From positions 1-64,000 of the forward strand of contig JAUCBJ010000607.1 of NCBI GenBank assembly GCA_032718475.1: a stretch of DNA of 64,000 nucleotides, read 5' to 3'. The translations under genes and the position numbers were made by a program. Each line of letters starts with the position of its first letter. Positions within the stretch are counted from its first letter, which is position 1. The notes under the pieces are model-generated. The model was not told where the DNA came from, searched no databases, and saw nothing but the letters and a program-made list of their open reading frames with translations. This document shows positions 11,139 to 20,700 of this stretch, one piece after another. This DNA is from Nemertoderma westbladi. Its lineage: Eukaryota > Xenacoelomorpha > Nemertodermatida > Nemertodermatidae.

Positions 11139-11741
11139 ATTTGCCGTCTAGGATAAACATTAACCCCAGCGATGCGATTAAAAAGAAAAAAGGCGAAACA
11201 TTGGAATTAAAATGTTCGGCAGAGGAATACAATGTGAATCCAAAACCAAGTTGGTCCTGGTATGTTGGTACTAAAGATGTTACTGGTGATGCAGCTATAG
11301 TTACTGAACCATCATCAACATTTACACTAGACCCTTTACGCGCCGACGATGGAGGTGATTATAAGTGCGAGTTTACCGGTAGTTACAACAACGGTGAGGA
11401 AGAGAGTATCGAAAGTCCAGCGATACCGGTAACTGTAGAATATTGTGATCTGGAACTGAAAGTTTCTGGTACTTCTTATAATGGAGGTGATTCAATACAA
11501 TTAAATAGAAGTTTAGAAGTTCATAACGACCCAATAGAGGTAAAGTGGATTCCAGTTGGGGATGGATGCAATATAGGTGTAGATTATATTTGGAGTGGCG
11601 ACTTCTTAACCGGTGGAGATGAAGTTATGAATATCGAAATAAATAAAAGATCTTCAGGGATTTACACAACTAAAGCCGAATATACGTTTTATGATTCATC
11701 AACTATTACAGAGTCATTCACTATTGAGTTAATAGTTCAGT
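11139..11741 (+). CDS. Exon B2: two Ig-like domains
   Basis: Phase 1-1 exon of 603 nt (201 codons), with acceptor TTGTTCCAG ending at 11138 and donor CAGT|GTAAGT at 11741/11742. Domain 1 (about residues 1-105) has LELKC, WSWY and DDGGDYKC, a well-formed Ig fold signature. Domain 2 (about 108-201) starts EYCDLELKV, has VKWIP and a GCNIGVDYIW segment, and ends ESFTIELIVQ. It is a near duplicate of B1. Splicing from A2 (phase 1) changes the junction codon to Tyr and keeps the frame; its own donor feeds C1 across a 16-kb intron. The last 31 nt of this exon is the sequence repeated in the satellite that follows. Confidence 0.87.
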
Positions 11742-12510
11742 GTAAGTAACAATAAACTACTGTAAATATTACCCTCCATCACTGTTAGTAGAACAGGAGT
11801 CATTCACTATTGAGTTAATAGTTCAGTGTAAGTAACAATAAACTACTGTAAATATTACCCTCCATCACTGTTAGTAGAACAGGAGTCATTCGCTATTGAG
11901 TTAATAGTTCAGTGTAAGTAACAATAAACTACTGTAAATATTACCCTCCATCACTGTTAGTAGAACAGGAGTCATTCACTATTGAGTTAATAGTTCAGTG
12001 TATGTAACAATAAACTACTGTAAATATTACCCTCCATCACTGTTAGTAGAACAGGAGTCATTCACTATTGAGTTAATAGTTCAGTGTAAGTAACAATAAA
12101 CTACTGTAAATATTACCCTCCATCACTGTTAGTAGAACAGGAGTCATTCACTATTGAGTTAATAGTTCAGTGTAAGTAACAATAAACTACTGTAAATATT
12201 ACCCTCCATCACTGTTAGTAGAACATGAGTCATTCACTATTGAGTTCATACTGTAGTTCAGTGTAAGTAACAATAAACTACTGTAAATATTACCCTCCAT
12301 CACTGTTAGTAGAACAGGAGTCATTCACTATTGAGTTAATAGTTCAGTGTAAGTAACAATAAACTACTGTAAATATTACCCTCCATCACTGTTAGTAGAA
12401 CAGGAGTCATTCACTATTGAGTTAATAGTTCAGTGTAAGTAACAATAAACTACTGTAAATATTACCCTCCATCACTGTTAGTAGAACAGGAGTCATTCAT
12501 TATTGAGTTA
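11742..12510. repeat. 86-bp exon-derived satellite, proximal part
   Basis: About nine copies of the 86-bp unit run directly from the B2 donor, in the same register as the real exon-intron junction. One unit has TATGTAAC instead of TAAGTAAC near 12001. Another carries GAGTTCATACTGTAG near 12243. The array is interrupted at 12510 by the Ty3/gypsy insertion within the exon-like part of a unit (...TTGAGTTA) and resumes at 17785. Confidence 0.97.
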
Positions 12511-12730
12511 TGGTGTAGTATGCAATAATGCCGCATCAATATTAGTGTAAAGCACCTCATCACAATGTATGTATTCATTGTTTGCATAGTGGGATTAAGC
12601 AGATGGTGGAGGGCTATTACATCCATGTATATTATGCAATGTGTACCTTAGATTCATTGACATTGCGTTTATATTTTATACATTATATTATTATTATATA
12701 ATACCACATTATTAAACTCATTTTATACCA
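12511..12730 (+). repeat. 5' LTR of Ty3/gypsy element
   Basis: 220 bp beginning TGGTGTAGTATG and ending ATTTTATACCA, with TG...CA ends. No difference from the 3' LTR was seen. Positions 12731-12741 (TGGCGCAGTTG) directly follow and are the expected place for the tRNA primer binding site; the tRNA is not assigned. Confidence 0.95.
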
Positions 12731-12847
12731 TGGCGCAGTTGTGTTTAAGCAATTTTATATAAGTTTGAATTTGTCAATAATTTTCATTATTAATGTAAGT
12801 TTGAAATGTTAAAATAAATCTGTGTTACTTATGTGGCATTAGTAATC

Positions 12848-15181
12848 ATGTCAACTGACGGCACAGAAGATGAGCTGAGAAGGTTAAAGGCCAGTAGAAG
12901 AGGGTACAAAAGTAACTGTACACGAACAGAAGCTGTATTACGGTCTGAGATTACTGCCTTTGAAGACTTAGACCACGACAGACAAGGAAATGTTGAAGTG
13001 GAAGCGCTAGATACTGCACTTAACCTTTTCTTGAAGGCTGTTGAAAGGTATGCCGCATGTCATGACGAAATCGTCGGTCTTGATGAACAAGAGGATGACG
13101 CCACTGAAAGGTATGTAACAAACTTACAAAAACTAACAATATACTTCCAGAAGTACATCGGTAACAAGCGGGAAGAGCTAAAGGCTCGCCTACCAATGAC
13201 GAGTGCCGCACAAGTAATGGGTAAGCCAAGACCCCGCCAGATGGACACCCCTGTCCTAAGATCACCAGCAGGTCTCACATTGACCGATTTCGAGGACTGG
13301 CAACAGCGATGGCATGACTTCGCCGCAGGCACCAGGTTAAATGATGCAGACATAGACGCCCGGAGGGGAGTCTTAAGGTCGGCTTTGGACCCTGAGTGGA
13401 CAAAGCTATGGGCTGAAGGTATAATTGTGATAGGGCCACGTGACGACACCAATTATATCCTGAAATGCATGCGTAATTATCTACGTGGTGAACGACATGA
13501 GTTATTAGATAGAGTTGCTTTCGTGCAGAGAAAGCAACAGCCAGGTGAAAACATAACACAGTTTTACATGGCGCTTCAAGCTCTAGATAGGGCGTGCGAT
13601 GTAAAAGAAATATGTGATAAAGCTGACATACATCGACATGATCGCCTATTAACACAATTCATGGCAGGCCTAAGAGAGTCTAAACTTCGCCAAGAGGTGC
13701 TCAAGACACCAATGAACTGTCTAACAATGGCAGATGTTCTCGCGACAACCAGAGCACTCGAGGCTAGTCAGTCTGTAGATATGGCGCTAGAGAAGCCAGG
13801 CGTGTTATATAATCCAGTAGCTTCTATGTCTATTTCAGATACCGAAAAAGTGAATGGGGAATTGTTATGTGCAGTCAAAAGATCGGCATACAAATCACAA
13901 ATGCAGCAGATAGTAAGGGACTCTCCTGGCATTTCATGTCAGAATTGCGGACGTCCACATGGTAAAGATAAATGTTTCGCAAAAAATGTTGATTGTTTTA
14001 ACTGCGGCAAAAGGGGCCATCTTATAAAGATGTGTCGTGTCAATAAAAAACCGGCCAGTAGGCAACCGGTTAACAGTATTGACGTTAAAAGCATCGAAAT
14101 ATCTACTGTTTACGATAATAATGAGACTAAGCTCATCACACTATACACAACCAATACCGAAAATAGCAGACGCAGTGGTAGCAGACAATGGTTAGCAGAC
14201 ACAGGAGCAAAACGCAATGCTATCAGCCTTCAAGATCTCGCCAAATTGGGAAATAATGATGCTGGGGGGCTTATGATGATTCCCGATAGCAATATGCTTA
14301 TCGGCCCAGATGCAAAGCCGTTAGAGTCTCATGGAAAGGTTAAGCTTACACTGAGACTTGGTGAGAAAGAATACCAATGCAAGGCACATGTGCTGGATTA
14401 TACAAATAATCCAATATTAAGTTATGAAGGGTGCGTTATTCTAGGCCTCATACCTCAAGGATGGCCACAAGCCAGATGTGATGGCAGTTGTAAAGCAAGT
14501 GTGTCTTCGTTGTCATTGATACCTATGGCGTCAGGCAATAATGTCAAGACAGCCACGGAGTCAGATTCCAATAATAACAGTAAAGATGATGCAATGAAAC
14601 GAAAGGTTACTGCTATGAAGGAAGCACTCATACATGATTTCCCAGACGTTTTTGCGGATGAAGGTCCACTGAGACCCATGAGTGGGCCGCCTATGGATAT
14701 TATATTAGAAGATGGGGCAATTCCAGTAAAAAAATTTAAACCATATAACGTTCCCATCCATTGGGAGGATAAGGTGAAAGAAACGCTGGAAAAGATGAGG
14801 AGAAACGGCATCACGAGGAAGGTACCAATAACAGAGGTCACCAATTGGATACATCCAATGGTGGTAACACCTAAAAAGAACTCATCAGAGCCAAGAATAA
14901 CAGTAGATTTCACAGCTTTGAATAAGTATGTAAAAAGGCCAGTGCACCCATCGAAAGTACCCAAAAATGAAGTAGCCAAAATTCCTAATGGTATGACTAT
15001 TTTTACTACAATGGATTCACGACATGGGTATTGGCAAGTTCCGCTTACTGATAGTGCACGAGATATGACTACTTTCATCACACCATGGGGCAGAGAACAA
15101 TTTCTCAGAAACCCCATGGGATTGTCTAGTGCCGGTGATGAGCACGATAGCAGAGGCGACACTGCCATGGAAGGCCTTTGA
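12848..15181 (+). CDS. Gag-protease-RT (N-terminal part) polyprotein of Ty3/gypsy element
   Basis: The first ATG in frame is at 12848 (MSTDGTEDEL); the frame is open slightly further upstream without ATG. The Gag part has a capsid-like helical region (about residues 100-330). Two CCHC zinc knuckles follow at about 364-395 (CQNCGRPHGKDKC and CFNCGKRGHLIKMC). An aspartic protease has the active-site DTGA at about residue 450. The N-terminal half of RT starts around residue 615 (VDFTALNKYVKRP, HGYWQVPL). The frame ends at a TGA at 15179-15181 in the middle of RT, just before the catalytic box. The rest of RT lies in the overlapping +1 frame. A one-base length change in the TTT at 15177-15179 would account for this. 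A programmed shift inside RT would be unusual, so mutation or sequencing error is likelier. Confidence 0.9.
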   Translation: MSTDGTEDELRRLKASRRGYKSNCTRTEAVLRSEITAFEDLDHDRQGNVEVEALDTALNLFLKAVERYAACHDEIVGLDEQEDDATERYVTNLQKLTIYFQKYIGNKREELKARLPMTSAAQVMGKPRPRQMDTPVLRSPAGLTLTDFEDWQQRWHDFAAGTRLNDADIDARRGVLRSALDPEWTKLWAEGIIVIGPRDDTNYILKCMRNYLRGERHELLDRVAFVQRKQQPGENITQFYMALQALDRACDVKEICDKADIHRHDRLLTQFMAGLRESKLRQEVLKTPMNCLTMADVLATTRALEASQSVDMALEKPGVLYNPVASMSISDTEKVNGELLCAVKRSAYKSQMQQIVRDSPGISCQNCGRPHGKDKCFAKNVDCFNCGKRGHLIKMCRVNKKPASRQPVNSIDVKSIEISTVYDNNETKLITLYTTNTENSRRSGSRQWLADTGAKRNAISLQDLAKLGNNDAGGLMMIPDSNMLIGPDAKPLESHGKVKLTLRLGEKEYQCKAHVLDYTNNPILSYEGCVILGLIPQGWPQARCDGSCKASVSSLSLIPMASGNNVKTATESDSNNNSKDDAMKRKVTAMKEALIHDFPDVFADEGPLRPMSGPPMDIILEDGAIPVKKFKPYNVPIHWEDKVKETLEKMRRNGITRKVPITEVTNWIHPMVVTPKKNSSEPRITVDFTALNKYVKRPVHPSKVPKNEVAKIPNGMTIFTTMDSRHGYWQVPLTDSARDMTTFITPWGREQFLRNPMGLSSAGDEHDSRGDTAMEGL

Positions 15182-17477
15182 TAATTTTAAGAAGGTGGTT
15201 GAAGATGTCATCGTATATGACACCAACATAGATGATCATGAACGGAGGGTGCGTTCTATCTTACAACGTTTTAATGACAATGGTATAACGCTTAGTAAGC
15301 GCAAATTCATGTTTGGGCAACCTGAAGTAGAATGGTGCGGTTATGTTGTCAATCAAAATGGTTATAGTGTTAACCCTTCCCTGACAAGTGCACTCAGAAA
15401 CTTCCCAGAGCCGAAGTCAACAACTGATGTGAGATCATTCTGTGGCCTTATCCAACAATTTCAGGCCTTCACACCAGACTTGGCACAAGCAGCAGAACCT
15501 CTTATGGCTCTAACCTCGCATAAGACCCGGTTTATATGGGAAGCAGACCAAAGAAAGGCTTTTAAATCAATAATAGAGATCCTTATGTCCCCTAGAGTAC
15601 TCACTAACTTCATACCTGACGCTCCACTACGGTTAGAAACTGATGCAGCCCAATCAAAAGGTCTAGGATTTGCACTATGGCAACAAGACAAAGCAGGTAT
15701 ATGGAAGCTACTGCAGTGCGGTTCTAGAACATTGACGACAACTGAATCGAGATACTCAGCTACTGAAATAGAACTCCTTGGCGTAGTATGGGCCACTCAC
15801 AAGAGCAAATTATTTCTTCAGGGGGCTCATTTTGAGCTCATTGTAGACCATAAACCTCTCATATCCATCATTAATGGAAAAACATTAGACCAAATCGAGA
15901 CACCACGAATCATTCGTTTAAAAGAAAAGCTTGCCTGCTACAGACCTTCTGCTATATGGAGACAAGGAATTACACATACAGTAGTAGACACATTTTCTAG
16001 GTTCCCAGTTTCACATCCAACGACAGAAGATGAACAAGGTGAGACCGAAATAGAAGAGTTCGCTCACACCTCGTTGTTAAGCGCAGCACACAGCCTTAAT
16101 ACAGTAAATGTCTCTCCACCCACGACAAACACCAAGGGTGTAGGCTGGGAAAAGGTTAAACAAGAGGCAAATCGTGACCCAGCTTATTTTGAACTTCGTA
16201 AGCTAATCGCTTCAGGATTTCCACCCACCAAACACATGGTTAGTGAAATGTTAAGACCATATTGGAATTTTCGTAATGGGCTATCAATTGTTGACAATGT
16301 GGTCATGTATGCAGAGAATCGCATTGTTATACCCGTAGCCATGCGTAAAGTTGTTTTAAAAGAATTGCATGCAGCACACCAAGGGCGTGACAGAGCCCTC
16401 AGAAGGGCACGGATGTGCGTCTTTTGGCCTGGCATCAGCAATGACATAGGGACATTAGTTTCGGAGTGTAATGAGTGCGAGGTCCATAAAGCTAGTAATC
16501 GGAAGGAACCTATGATGGCTGATGTGCGACCCACAAGGCCTGGTGAATCAATAGCGGCTGATTTCTTCGCCCATGCTGCTAAAGAATATCTAGTTATCAC
16601 CGATAAATACTCAGGATGGCCTGATGTTTTCGAATGTGGGCACGGTGGGGTTGACACCTATACTACTAAGAAGAAATTCAGAGTTTGGTTTACAAATATG
16701 GGCATTCCTGATAGGCTCACAACGGATGGGGGGCCACAATTTAGAACTGAATTTAAAAACTTTTGTCAAGAATGGGGAATTAACCATCAACCATCTTCAC
16801 CATACAACCATGAATCCAATGGATACGCAGAAGCGGCAGTAAGATGTATCAAAGATTTGGTTGTAAAGGTATGTCCAAAGGGCGATATTTCGACAGATGA
16901 ATTCGCAAACGCGTTACTGGAATACAGAAACACACCCCGTGCCGATGGTCTCAGCCCGGCTCAGCGGGTCATAGGAAGGCAGTTGAGAAGTAAGTTGCCA
17001 ACGTCTGCAACATCATTCAAAAATGTAGATGAACATGATATACAATTTGCCAATGTTAAAGCCGCACATAATCAGAGAATCTCAAAGGAATTGTATGACA
17101 GAGGTACTCGTGAAATAACCAATTTCACACAAGGAGACCGGGTCAGAATTCAGCACCACCAGACGAAGAAATGGGACCTGAAAGGTACTATTATCAAGGA
17201 TTGTTCAAGGAACCGCAGTTACCTAATTGCTGCTGACAATGGACGAGAGTACTGGAGAAACCGCCGCTTCCTTCGCCTTCTTAGCGATGGAGAACCAGAA
17301 AACCACAGAGAACCAGAGAACAAGGAGGAAGTAGTCCAACAAGGTGGTAATAGTATAGATCACGATCAGAAGCAATACAGCGACAATGATCATGATGACA
17401 TCGACGGTGATGGCGTTTGGACTTATGTAAGACGCAGCAAGCGTGATAAAAAAAAACCCGATAGACTAATGTTATGA
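15129..17477 (+). CDS. RT (C-terminal part)-RNase H-integrase of Ty3/gypsy element
   Basis: Open frame overlapping the previous one by 53 nt; there is no ATG at its 5' limit, so it is a continuation rather than a separate gene. The RT catalytic box reads VVEDVIVYD near 15198, with Glu where the first of the paired Asp is usual. RNase H starts near 15630 (LETDAAQSKG, TTTESRYSATEIELL, VDTFSRFP). Integrase has the HHCC finger at 16369-16480 (HAAHQGRDRAL ... CNEC). Its D, D and E catalytic residues are near 16560, 16725 and 16815 (ADFF, TTDGGPQF, NHESNGYAEA). The C-terminal tail is acidic, then basic. The stop is at 17475-17477, 87 bp before the 3' LTR. Confidence 0.92.
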   Translation: MPVMSTIAEATLPWKAFDNFKKVVEDVIVYDTNIDDHERRVRSILQRFNDNGITLSKRKFMFGQPEVEWCGYVVNQNGYSVNPSLTSALRNFPEPKSTTDVRSFCGLIQQFQAFTPDLAQAAEPLMALTSHKTRFIWEADQRKAFKSIIEILMSPRVLTNFIPDAPLRLETDAAQSKGLGFALWQQDKAGIWKLLQCGSRTLTTTESRYSATEIELLGVVWATHKSKLFLQGAHFELIVDHKPLISIINGKTLDQIETPRIIRLKEKLACYRPSAIWRQGITHTVVDTFSRFPVSHPTTEDEQGETEIEEFAHTSLLSAAHSLNTVNVSPPTTNTKGVGWEKVKQEANRDPAYFELRKLIASGFPPTKHMVSEMLRPYWNFRNGLSIVDNVVMYAENRIVIPVAMRKVVLKELHAAHQGRDRALRRARMCVFWPGISNDIGTLVSECNECEVHKASNRKEPMMADVRPTRPGESIAADFFAHAAKEYLVITDKYSGWPDVFECGHGGVDTYTTKKKFRVWFTNMGIPDRLTTDGGPQFRTEFKNFCQEWGINHQPSSPYNHESNGYAEAAVRCIKDLVVKVCPKGDISTDEFANALLEYRNTPRADGLSPAQRVIGRQLRSKLPTSATSFKNVDEHDIQFANVKAAHNQRISKELYDRGTREITNFTQGDRVRIQHHQTKKWDLKGTIIKDCSRNRSYLIAADNGREYWRNRRFLRLLSDGEPENHREPENKEEVVQQGGNSIDHDQKQYSDNDHDDIDGDGVWTYVRRSKRDKKKPDRLML

Positions 17478-17553
17478 ATATATATGACTCACAAACGATA
17501 TTGATACTAAAGGACTCATAGGGGAATGGGCTCATATCGAACTAAAAAGACTT

Positions 17554-17562
17554 AAGGGGGGG
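17554..17562 (+). other. Polypurine tract of Ty3/gypsy element
   Basis: AAGGGGGGG two bases before the 3' LTR, the expected site for plus-strand priming. Confidence 0.85.
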
Positions 17563-17564
17563 CA

Positions 17565-17784
17565 TGGTGTAGTATGCAATAATGCCGCATCAATATTAGT
17601 GTAAAGCACCTCATCACAATGTATGTATTCATTGTTTGCATAGTGGGATTAAGCAGATGGTGGAGGGCTATTACATCCATGTATATTATGCAATGTGTAC
17701 CTTAGATTCATTGACATTGCGTTTATATTTTATACATTATATTATTATTATATAATACCACATTATTAAACTCATTTTATACCA
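17565..17784 (+). repeat. 3' LTR of Ty3/gypsy element
   Basis: 220 bp, same sequence as 12511-12730. Followed by the target duplication AGTTA (17785-17789) and then the continuation of the interrupted satellite unit. Confidence 0.95.
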
Positions 17785-20700
17785 AGTTAATAGTTCAGTG
17801 TAAGTAACAATAAACTACTGTAAATATTACCCTCCATCACTGTTAGTAGAACAGGAGTCATTCACTATTGAGTTAATAGATAGTTCAGTGTAAGTAACAA
17901 TAAACTACTGTAAATATTACCCTCCATCACTGTTAGTAGAACAGGAGTCATTCACTATTGAGTTAATAGTTCAGTGTAAGTAACAATAAACTACTGTAAA
18001 TATTACCCTCCGTCACTGTTAGTAGAACAGGAGTCATTCACTATTGAGTTAATAGTTCAGTGTAAGTAACAATAAACTACTGTAAATATTACCCTCCATC
18101 ACTGTTAGTAGAACAGGAGTCATTCACTATTGAGTTAATAGTTCAGTGTAAGTATCAATAAACTAGTGTAAATATTACCCTCCATCACTGTTAGTAGAAC
18201 TGGAGTCATTCACTATTGAGTTAATAGTTCAGTGTAAGTAATAATAAACTACTGTAAATATTACCTTCCATCACTGTTAGTAGAACTGGAGTCATTCACT
18301 ATTGAGTTAATAGTTCAGTGTAAGTAACAATAAACTACTGTAAATATTACCCTCCATCACTGTTAGTAGAACAGGAGTCATTCACTATTGAGTTAATAGT
18401 TCAGTGTAAGTATCAATAAACTAGTGTAAATATTACCCTCCATCACTGTTAGTAGAACAGGAGTCATTCACTATTGAGTTAATAGTTCAGTGTAAGTAAC
18501 AATAAACTACTGTAAATATTACCCTCCATCACTGTTAGTAGAACTGGAGTCATTCACTATTGAGTTAATTGTTCAGTGTAAGTAACAATAAACTACTGTA
18601 AATATTACCCTCCATCACTGTTAGTAGAACAGGAGTCATTCCCTATTGAGTTAATAGTTCAGTGTAAGTAACAATAAACTACTGTAAATATTACCCTCCA
18701 TCACTGTTAGTAGAACAGGAGTCATTCACTATTGAGTTAATAGTTCAGTGTAAGTAATAATAAACTACTGTAAATATTACCCTCCATCACTGTTAGTAGA
18801 ACAGGAGTCATTCACTATTGAGTTAATAGATAGTTCAGTGTAAGTAACAATAAACTACTGTAAATATTACCCTGCATCACTGTTAGTAGAACTGGAGTCA
18901 TTCACTATTGAGTTAATAGTTCAGTGTAAGTAATAATAAACTACTGTAAATATTACCCTCCATCACTGTTAGTAGAACTGGAGTCATTCACTATTGAGTT
19001 AATAGTTCAGTGTAAGTAACAATAAACTACTGTAAATATTACCCTCCATCACTGTTAGTAGAACAGGAGTCATTCACTATTGAGTTAATAGTTCAGTGTA
19101 AGTAATAATAAACTACTGTAAATAGTACCCTCCATCACTGTTAGTAGAACTGGAGTCATTCACTATTGAGTTAATAGTTCAGTGTAAGTAACAATAAACT
19201 ACTGTAAATATTACCCTCCATCACTGTTAGTAGAACAGGAGTCATTCACTATTGAGTTAATAGTTCAGTGTAAGTAATAATAAACTACTGTAAATATTAC
19301 CCTCCATCACTGTTAGTAGAACAGGAGTCATTCACTATTGAGTTAATAGTTCAGTGTAAGTAACAATAAACTACTGTAAATATTACCATCCATCACTGTT
19401 AGTAGAACAGGAGTCATTCACTATTGAGTTAATAGTTCAGTGTAAGTAACAATAAACTACTGTAAATATTACCCTCCATCGCTGTTAGTAGAACGGGAGG
19501 AGTCATTCACTATTGAGTTAATAGTTCAGTGTAAGTAACAATAAACTACTGTAAATATTACCATCCATCACTGTTAGTAGAACAGGAGTCATTCACTATT
19601 GAGTTAATAGTTCAGTGTAAGTAACAATAAACTACTGTAAATATTACCCTCTATCGCTGTTAGTAGAACAGGAGTCATTCACTATTGAGTTAATAGTTCA
19701 GTGTAAGTAACATTAAACTACTGTAAATATTACCCTCCATCACTGTTAGTAGAACAGGAGTCATTCACTATTGAGTTAATAGTTCAGTGTAAGTAACAAT
19801 AAACTACTGTAAATATTACCCTCCATCACTGTTAGTAGAACTGGAGTCATTCACTATTGAGTTAATAGTTCAGTGTAAGTAACAATAAACTACTGTAAAT
19901 ATTACCCTCCATCACTGTTAGTAGAACAGGAGTCATTCACTATTGAGTTAATAGTTCAGTATAAGTAACAATAAACTACTGTAAATAGTAGAACTGGAGT
20001 CATTCACTATTGAGTTAATAGTTCAGTGTAAGTAACAATAAACTACTGTAAATATTACCCTCCATCACTGTTAGTAGAACTGGAGTCATTCACTATTGAG
20101 TTAATAGTTCAGTGTAAGTAACAATAAACTACTGTAAATATTACCCTCCATCACTGTTAGTAGAACAGGAGTCATTCACTATTACTATTGAGTTAATAGT
20201 TCAGTGTAAGTAACAATAAACTACTGTAAATATGACCCTCCATCACTGTTAGTAGAACAGGAGTCATTCACTATTGAGTTAATAGTTCAGTGTAAGTAAC
20301 ATTAAACTACTGTAAATATTACCCTCCATCACTGTTAGTAGAACAGGAGTCATTCACTATTGAGTTAATAGTTCAGTGTAAGTAACAATAAACTACTGTA
20401 AATATTACCCTCCATCACTGTTAGTAGAACTGGAGTCATTCACTATTGAGTTAATAGTTCAGTGTAAGTAACAATAAACTACTGTAAATATTACCCTCCA
20501 TCACTGTTAGTAGAACAGGAGTCATTCACTATTGAGTTAATAGTTCAGTGTAAGTAACAATAAACTACTGTAAATATTACCCTCCATCACTGTTAGTAGA
20601 ACTGGAGTCATTCACTATTGAGTTAATAGTTCAGTGTAAGTAACAATAAACTACTGTAAATATTACCCTCCATCACTGTTAGTAGAACTGGAGTCATTCA

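Larger units (their letters stand above)
12511..17784 (+). mobile_element. Ty3/gypsy LTR retrotransposon
   Basis: Complete 5,274-bp element: two 220-bp LTRs, a leader, gag-protease-RT and RT-RNase H-integrase reading frames, a polypurine tract and a 5-bp target duplication AGTTA (12506-12510 and 17785-17789). The LTRs look identical, so the insertion is young. RT before RNase H before integrase fits the Ty3/gypsy (Metaviridae) order. It is inserted in the 86-bp satellite in the sense orientation of the host gene. A one-base length change splits RT, so this copy looks non-autonomous as read. Confidence 0.95.

Noticed and set aside
12833-12847. Start of the Ty3/gypsy gag frame at 12833
   Set aside because: The codon there is GTG; the first ATG in frame is at 12848, the more likely eukaryotic start.
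13020-17535. Minus-strand open frames across the Ty3/gypsy element
   Set aside because: Antisense shadows of the gag-pol frames; no motif on that strand.
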